A stretch of DNA of 64,000 nucleotides from positions 28,890,423 to 28,954,422 of the forward strand of contig NC_063436.1 in NCBI RefSeq assembly GCF_020379485.1, read 5' to 3'. The position numbers and the translations under genes were made by a program. Within the stretch, counting starts at the first letter, position 1; every line of letters starts with the position of its first letter. The notes beneath the pieces are model-generated. The model searched no databases. It was not told where the DNA came from and saw only the letters and a list, made by a program, of their open reading frames with translations. The stretch comes from Brassica napus (Eukaryota; Streptophyta; Magnoliopsida; Brassicales; Brassicaceae). Positions 57,815-64,000 of the stretch are shown here, one piece after another.

Positions 57815-59565
57815 TTGAAACAATTACACCAAAAGGCAGTTTTGACTTTTTAATATCACATAAAGACAGTTTCTTATACCAACACAGTTTCCACTAACAG
57901 CTTCCTTTTGGACCAACTACCTAGTTATGTGCTAACCAACCCACAACTTAACTAGATTTTGTTATTAGCGGGAGATTCCCCCAGCCGTCGATCCCCACAC
58001 CTCCTAGATGGTCCAGATTTATTCTGCTTTTTCTTGACAAGACTGATATCTGTTTTTTTTTCAGCCCTCTGATTTACCTTTTCACTTTACACATCTACGG
58101 TTTAGATTACATGGTCATGAAAAAGTCAATCTAATCTCTCCCCTCTTTGTTTTTCATTCCCGTCATTTCACGAAGCAGAAACCGTTTTCATCCTCCGTTC
58201 TCCATGGCTGACCACTGCATGGTTATCCCCAGTGAATGGACCTCCGCTGGTGAAGGGAAGCCTACAGTTTTCACTGTCTGCTGCCTTAGTTTTTGGCAAA
58301 AAACACCCAGGGGGTCCTCGAGCTTACCGAACACCTTAGGTGGCGGCTTCAGAGTACTAAGCGTCCACATAAATGACTCTCTCCCCCATGGAAAGTCAAA
58401 AAACTCATCAAGGTTTTCCAGCAACTTGACATATTTCAGAGTTGGCTTTGGTTTCTGCAAGGTCGCCACCAACACACCATCAACAATAACTATCAAACAG
58501 AGCTTCAGTTTCTTCTCCCCAGACATCTGCGGGTCAGCTTTCCACCATCGCCATGAGATCCTCCACAGTGGCGTTGCGGTTCCTTCCAATTAACCTTCCC
58601 CAAAACTCATAATTTTCGTCCGTCGCCTGGAGTTGGTAATCAAACCTGTAGCCATCTTCGAACTCGCCATAGGGCAACCCCGTAACCTCACCGAACTCCA
58701 CAAGAGAGAAACGCAAAGGTTTCCCACCAAAAACGGGCCACATCTCGTACTTTTTCTTCGTAACAACTTGTCTCGTCATCATACTGTGCACAACTTTTCC
58801 GGCGAAAAGCCTCCGGGCGGGGATCCGAAATAGGCCTCCAAAACAAGATCCCAACAACAATTCCATCTCCGGAGTTCCCCTCAGAACGTCGCGAACCCAC
58901 AACAGAAAATCAACCGTAGAGTACATATTTACCCTCTCGCTCGGAAACCGATCGGTCGCGAAAAGCCTCTCCGGCAAACGCTTTGCAATTTCGTCGCACC
59001 CGTCTTTCTCTAAAGACAAACAAAAATACAAGGTTAATACTTGAGTCTACAAAACCCAATGAAGTTTCAATATAGCCACAACATAACACTCTCACGAACT
59101 TACCATTCGCGGGTTGTTTAGACAAACGCTTGGCCCTCCGATCCCTGTCGCTTCCTCCTCCGGCGACGTCGTTCTATTCCGGGCACTCCGACGGGGAGAT
59201 ACGCTTCCCCCTACATTTTTGTTCTGTCGTAAGCTTTTGCGGCGGTTATCGCGTTGGCCTCCGTCATCGTTCTCCATCTCCTACGGCGGCTCTTGGGTTT
59301 CACCTTTTCTCCCTCTCTCTGTAAAAGGTAACTCCCGTCGTGTTTCTTTAATTAAATGAATCCACCAACTAAAGCCAGGATTAAAAGGTGGTGGGGTCCT
59401 CCATCAGATTTCGAATTTCGAAATGTGAAACGAAATAAGAAACCTAACCGGCGCCATAATTTCCAGTTAGGAGAGAGTTACAACTTCAGGGATAAATTAA
59501 GACATTTCACCTAAAAAACTACCCTTGTAGCATTAACTGCCTTTCTGTGTAAAGAAAAAACATAA
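57815..59565 (-). mobile_element. Candidate MULE carrying a DUF1985 gene
   Basis: Both sides of the DUF1985 pseudogene show similar inverted blocks: ACACCAAAAGGCAGTTTTGACT near 57830 and, inverted, ACACAGAAAGGCAGTTAATGCT near 59550. DUF1985 genes are commonly carried by plant Mutator-like elements of the type that also carry Ulp1-like protease genes. Terminal identity is moderate and no 9-base target duplication was established. No transposase or Ulp1 domain is in this interval. Confidence 0.4.
58188..59277 (-). pseudogene. DUF1985 protein gene, frameshifted and truncated
   Basis: Exon 1 (59277-59104) encodes a basic, low-complexity N-terminus (MENDDGGQRDNRRKSLRQ...). Exon 2 starts near 59007 and encodes DUF1985, with MYSTVDFLLWVRDVL, FGGKPLRFSLVEFGEVTGLP and FWGRLIGR. 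The frame breaks at about 58538, where one extra T after GAAAGC moves the reading frame; homology continues in the other frame (LKLCLIVIVDGVL, ENLDEFFDFPWGRESF) to a stop at 58188. The Ulp1 cysteine protease part found in longer relatives is absent. Such genes are mostly transposon-borne. Function unknown, and this copy is unlikely to be functional. Confidence 0.75.
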
Positions 59566-60211
59566 AACTGTCCTGCAGTGTTAATAACTCTTATATTTTC
59601 CCGGGAGCACAATGTCAATGCTTCGCCAATTTTATACTTTACAGCAATGTTCCCTAATATATAAGAATGCTTTATAAAGTTTTGGTTGTTTTGTGCCAAA
59701 AATAATATTTGTTTCAAAACATTGATAATAACACATCTAAAATGCAAATGACGAAGATAATTCCACTAATTATCAATAAATTTATTAACTATTTCCTTTT
59801 CTAATTTACAACCATATCATAGAACCCTGATTTTACTATCTACTACATAAACAACCACGCTTCTGTGACATAATCATTTATTTGTTATAAAAGAACAGTT
59901 TCCTTTTTGAGAAAAAAAAAAAGAACAGTTTCCTTTCTTTTTCTGGACAAACAAATATACAGTTTCCTTGATAACTGAATACTTAAAATCTTAATTGGGC
60001 CAAGATTGTGTCTGAGTAGACCCAATAAAAAACTTATAACCAACCAAGTTCAGCGAAACGACGCCGTTGCGGCATCCCTTACCCCTTGCGTGTTCCGTTC
60101 TGCTCTCGACTTGAAACCCAAACCTTACTTCCTCTCGAAGAACCCTACATTGAGAGTTTTGGGATCACACACTATCAATAGTACTCATGTTATTTCTGAA
60201 ATGTTGCTCAG
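59278..60211. other. Spacer between DUF1985 relic and TPR relic
   Basis: Mostly AT-rich. ACAGTTTCCTT occurs three times between 59893 and 59970. Around 60050-60210 a gene-like stretch (ALDLKPKPYFLSKNPTLRVL) ends at an acceptor CTCAG; it may be a foreign or altered first exon of the TPR relic. Confidence 0.35.
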
Positions 60212-60660
60212 GGTAAGTACGAAGAGACGATCAAGGAATGCACGAAAGCGTTAAAGCTGAATCCTACTTAATTACTTTAAGGCCTTGGTTCGCAGGGCAG
60301 AAGCGCACGAGAAGCTTGAACACTTTGAAGAAGCTGTCGCTGGTGAGAACACAGAGGAGTTATGTCTTAGTTGTTGTTGTATAGGTTAAATGGAAGAGTT
60401 CACTTCTGAGTCTTTCTCTTTTTTTCTCATATGCAGATTTGAAGAAGATCTTAGAACTCTTGATGAAAGAAGAGGCTCTAAGTAAGTTCTGAGCGTATCT
60501 CATCATAAACCTTTATCTTTTGTAATCAGCATCAGTTGTGGTTCTTTGGTGTCACATATCCCTGAGTAGATGTATTTGTGGCTGTAGCTAAGCTGAAGGA
60601 GATGGGAAACTCGATTTTGGGTCGATTTGGGAAGAGCATGGACAACTTCAAGGCTGCATG
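60212..60660 (+). pseudogene. Decayed TPR protein gene (TPR1, At4g30480-type)
   Basis: Pieces of a tetratricopeptide co-chaperone-like protein follow in order: GKYEETIKECTKALKLNPT; then, after a frame change at about 60268, ALVRRAEAHEKLEHFEEAV; then LKKILELL-MKEEAL; then AKLKEMGNSILGRFGKSMDN at about 60590-60650. A four-base insertion (TAAT) after the codons for Asn-Pro-Thr creates a stop and a frame shift. The segment between the last helix and MKEEA is deleted, and the N-terminal half of the gene is missing. Position between the CCR-like and AFG1 genes matches At4g30480. It is a relic of the ancestral gene. Confidence 0.85.
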
Positions 60661-61073
60661 TTTAACTCCAAAACTAGTCACTATATCATTATGTAGTTCT
60701 TTCTACCACTTGATTTATAGCAACAACAAAATGGTTAATATTGCAATGTGTTATGTTCTTGATGCATTGGCACTAAAATGATGTGCAATCTCTTCTTTAA
60801 ATTCAAAATTCAAATGTTACAACTTACAACAATGGATAATGTTCTCACATGGTACAGAAAATACAAGTAGTCACTATTGAATCCCTTAAAAGCACCCCAC
60901 AGAGGAACTTGAATGTGTTTTGTGTGTGTTACAGTTTGTGTGTTATGGCATGCTGCTCCAAGTACTCTTTGCTGTTCATTTCTGTTAATCTGCACGCAAT
61001 AAACAAACTCACTTGATGAGCAAGAAACTTAATAAAGCTTTTAGATTATACTGATGGTTCTCTTTCATTGACA
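60661..61073. other. Spacer and 3' flank of the AFG1-like gene
   Basis: No further gene. Includes the likely 3'UTR of the minus-strand gene, where CTGATGGTTCT is directly repeated (about 61050 and 61080) across its stop codon. Confidence 0.45.
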
Positions 61074-63517
61074 TTACCTACTGATGGTTCTATCTTTGGC
61101 AAAACCTAACTCATTGTCCACGCATAGCTCGGATACATCGTTCTTTCTTGACCTCGACGATGTTCTAGGAGACATTGACTTCGCATCAGAGATCGTTACA
61201 ATCTTTTCCAAGAGTTCTTGAGGAGTTGCTTCAGCTGTACACAACAGCCTCGCTCTGTTCTCATACATCACCTGCAACTCAGTTTGTTAATACCATCTTA
61301 GAAGACTACAAAAATGTAAAGAGGCAGAACCAGGGAGCTGCATACATCGACTAGCGTGACGAATCTATACGCAGCAGTCCGGTTATGAAGCCCAAAGACA
61401 GGCACTCCTTCCAATGCAAGTGTATGAAACTTCTCTGCAACATCAGGACAAGAAAAAATAATTTGAGACAAGAGTTGGTTGATGTGACAGATGAGAGAGA
61501 CTAACTTACTGAACAGTCCGAAGTAATCAGCAGCTCCAAGAGGTCGGTCGCATAACTCTTCAAAAGGGAAGTACGCACATCCCTTAGCACCTAATGGAAC
61601 CTGTTCATGAAGCAGAATTGGTCTAATGATGAACTCATATAGACACAACACTCGGATTACACAGAGGCTTGTATTAAATATACCTGTAGTTTTCTTCCCA
61701 TAACCACTTCAACTACTTGTGGACGCGCAACAACATTGCCTCCAATAAGTTCTTGAAACTTCTGTTTCAAAAGGGTGGAGAGATCTGTACCGATGAAATA
61801 GAATCCTTGCTCAGCCTGCACAAGTCAAGAACCATGCTGGTTACTAAACTCTACTTTGGTTTTAAGTTTGAAAGCCAATCTAGGGAGTTTCTTGAGTTAT
61901 ACCGAAGTTAGTTTCCGGTAATCAACGGCTGAGCCAATCTCATGAACCACATTCCTTTCCTGCAAAGAGATGGAACTTCTATGAGAGTCCGAAAGGAGAA
62001 AAAAAGACTAGAAACTGATTGATGGAAGTAATGGAGATACCTTTAGTGAGGCAATGAAAGGTAGGAAGAGATCTCTTTGGAGTCCTCCTTCATAGAGTTT
62101 ATCAGGATTCCTATTCGATGTGGCAACAAGAATCTACAGTAAGTTTTTCACAAATATAGACAAAAGTCAGTTTCAACTTAAATGAGAAGAGATGATTGTA
62201 GCATCTTAATTTAAACAAGTATCACTCTTACTATGCCATTACTGAAGAGATGTCCAAAGAGTCGGTTAAGTATCAGAGCATCGGCAACATCAGTTACCTG
62301 TAGTAACAGAAACACAAGCCTTAATTAAAAATGGGTTGAACCAAAGATGATCAGTTTCAAGAAGAAGGATATATATATGTAAAAAGAAGAAGATACCATG
62401 AACTCATCTAGACATAATAAGATTGCATCATGAGCTATCTCTTGTGCAACTACTTCAAGTGGATCTGATAAACCCTTGTGCTTCTGCATTAACATTTTGA
62501 AGCAAAATCAAACAGCTATCTCAAGCAGATAAACAAAGGAAGTTTGATCATTCATACTTGTAATCGACTATGAACGGTTAACATGAAATCATGGAAATGA
62601 ATCCTCTGCTTCTTCCAAGTGCAAGGCCTAATGAGACACAAAGGAGAGATCAAGAAAGATTAAAAGAATGTTATCATCATACTGAAACTTACAGTTGATC
62701 AAAGAATAAGTCCATCAACATGGTTTTTCCTGTGCCTACACCTCCATAGAGGTACAATCCTTTTACAGGTGAGACGGAAGACTGTGGCATGATCCTAGAC
62801 CAGAACCAACGGCTTCTGCTTCACAGAAGAAGACAGGTTTGCATGAGATTTAAATTCTCAATTCTAACAAAGAGACTCAAAAGAAGAGAAGAATCACCTT
62901 GATGATTTATCAGAAGTGTTGTAACGATCTAGACGACATGTATCTACTGATTCCACAAGCTGATCATGTAGTCTCTGAAGCTCTTTCAATGCACCTAGCT
63001 GCAACATTTCAAACAAAAGCTTCAGCCGCAAGTAACATGAGCCAGGCTTAATCATATTGATCAATTTCTTTTTTAACGTACTTGGCAGATATCACCAGTC
63101 ATGAGCTCGCCATCACTGATTCGTCTCTCATACTCAACAAGCGGTCCTGTTCTATTCACATCTGCTGTTTTACATATTACAAACATCATTCATCATACTA
63201 AACTCTAACAAAACAAAAACCTCAGAGATGATTGCTCGAGTTTGATTAGAAAGAAACAAACCTGAGGATGAGACAGTTAGCTTAATAGCAGCATCAGCTG
63301 CTTCTACGGCCTCTGCTGATAAGCCTCTCGAGAAACTTAACCTCGAATGCAAAGTTGAGTTACAAGTGTTTGTGTTCACCAGAGCTTCGTTTTGATTGGC
63401 ACCTATCAAAAGTTTGCGGCTTTTGGAGGAGAAAGTTGAGGAGTTATAGCGTTCTTGATTCCTCAGGGCCCATCTAATTCTACTTAGAGACGAAGATGAT
63501 CTAAAGACTGGTCTCAT
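61074..63517 (-). CDS. AFG1-like ATPase, mitochondrial (At4g30490-type)
   Basis: A 481-residue AFG1/LACE1-family AAA-type ATPase, linked in other organisms to mitochondrial respiratory-chain protein turnover. Thirteen coding exons: 63517-63262, 63164-63082, 62998-62898, 62815-62693, 62627-62558, 62483-62397, 62297-62232, 62133-62041, 61959-61903, 61815-61684, 61600-61510, 61434-61346 and 61271-61074; all are GT-AG and phases agree. The N-terminus is Arg/Ser-rich, fitting a mitochondrial presequence. Walker A GGVGTGKT is at residues 171-178 and Walker B LLCLDEF at 233-239 (Asp237, Glu238). The sensor-like stretch ILVATSNRNP follows. From memory it is slightly shorter than the Arabidopsis protein. 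An intron splits the 5'UTR just before the ATG. No damage seen. Confidence 0.95.
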
Positions 63518-63871
63518 CTGCAGATCAATGCAAAACTGAATTATGCTTGCAGAAACCAGAAGAAGAACAATGAAACTACTTCTTTTAAAAACAGGGATGC
63601 ATATAGTTTTGAGAATTGTCTAGTAAATGTATCACTATCACCAGGAAAAATAAAACTATTTTCTTTTGGTTTGCTTATCCAATGAAAGAAGAATCAAGTA
63701 ACTCAAAAAGAGAGGATAGAAATATTCAAAGCTATTGACATATACTACTATTTGCATTATTGCAGTTATTCTTTTCTTGATATTAACATAAAAGTCTCAC
63801 TACATGTGATGTAACGCTCAATAACAACAATAGATGTTACAGAAACAGAGCAATAATTGATGAAGTACTCA
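63518..63871 (-). other. 5'UTR intron of the AFG1-like gene
   Basis: On the minus strand a donor TTCAAG|GTGAGT lies at 63873/63872 and an acceptor ATCTGCAG at 63518 sits directly before the ATG at 63517, giving an intron of about 354 bases. The 5'UTR exon lies upstream of 63873 toward the window end. Such leader introns often raise expression in plants (inference). Confidence 0.65.
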
Positions 63872-63872
63872 C

Positions 63873-64000
63873 CTTGAACTATGAACAGCTAGAAATTTTT
63901 ATTTTACAGAACGTTTTTATTTTTATTTTGAGAAAGTCTGGATTCCCGGGGAAAAAGGGAAAACTTTGTGGATTCAGTTACAGAGGCAAAACAAAACCCA
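63873..64000 (-). other. 5'UTR exon and promoter edge of the AFG1-like gene
   Basis: The non-coding first exon should begin within this interval. No clear TATA box is seen before the window ends. Confidence 0.4.

Noticed and set aside
58147..58593. Plus-strand gene over the DUF1985 region
   Set aside because: Antisense shadow of the DUF1985 reading frames.

Overview
This is nuclear DNA from a flowering plant of the mustard family (Brassicaceae), most likely a Brassica/Raphanus-type genome. The evidence is AT-rich intergenic DNA, GT-AG introns, and predicted proteins very close to what I recall of Arabidopsis. From about 39.5 to 63.5 kb the gene order also matches the Arabidopsis chromosome 4 block At4g30440 to At4g30490 as I remember it: GAE1, two glycine-rich proteins, a CCR-like reductase, a TPR protein and an AFG1-like ATPase. 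No search was run, so the synteny rests on recall.

Layout. 0-4.3 kb: an F-box/FBD gene (2734-4284) preceded by an apparently identical 670-bp copy of its own 5' end, with a PIF/Harbinger transposase relic between the copies. 4.7-6.6 kb: a complete hAT-type element with 8-bp target duplications that carries a piece of an LRR receptor-kinase gene and a transposase C-terminus. 6.6-25.6 kb: a gene desert of MITEs, duplicated AT-rich segments, an element with an array of E2F-like motifs (14373-15734), two dead L1 LINEs, a possible Helitron and a TRIM retrotransposon. 26.2-29.9 kb: a young 5'-truncated L1 LINE with one open ORF2 frame. 29.9-37.1 kb: a tandem duplication giving two intact WAT1/UMAMIT-type transporter genes; the second has a long GA repeat touching its start codon. 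39.5-40.8 kb: intronless GAE1 (UDP-glucuronate 4-epimerase). 41-43.8 kb: a short Helitron and a Tourist/Harbinger-type element carrying host exon pieces, one cyclophilin-like. 46.1-49.4 kb: two tandem secreted glycine/serine-rich proteins. 50.1-52.9 kb: MITEs, one with a tRNA-like segment. 54.7-57.3 kb: the CCR-like gene. 57.4-59.6 kb: a hAT MITE and a broken DUF1985 gene that may sit in a MULE. 60.2-60.7 kb: a decayed TPR1-like gene. 61.1-63.5 kb: an AFG1-like mitochondrial ATPase with a 5'UTR intron.

The host genes are independently transcribed plant genes, not an operon. The window is best read as an ancestral gene block, with one member (TPR) lost, embedded in transposon-rich DNA. Two elements have captured gene fragments, and several insertions can be dated relative to the WAT1 duplication because the paralogous copy keeps a similar uninterrupted site.
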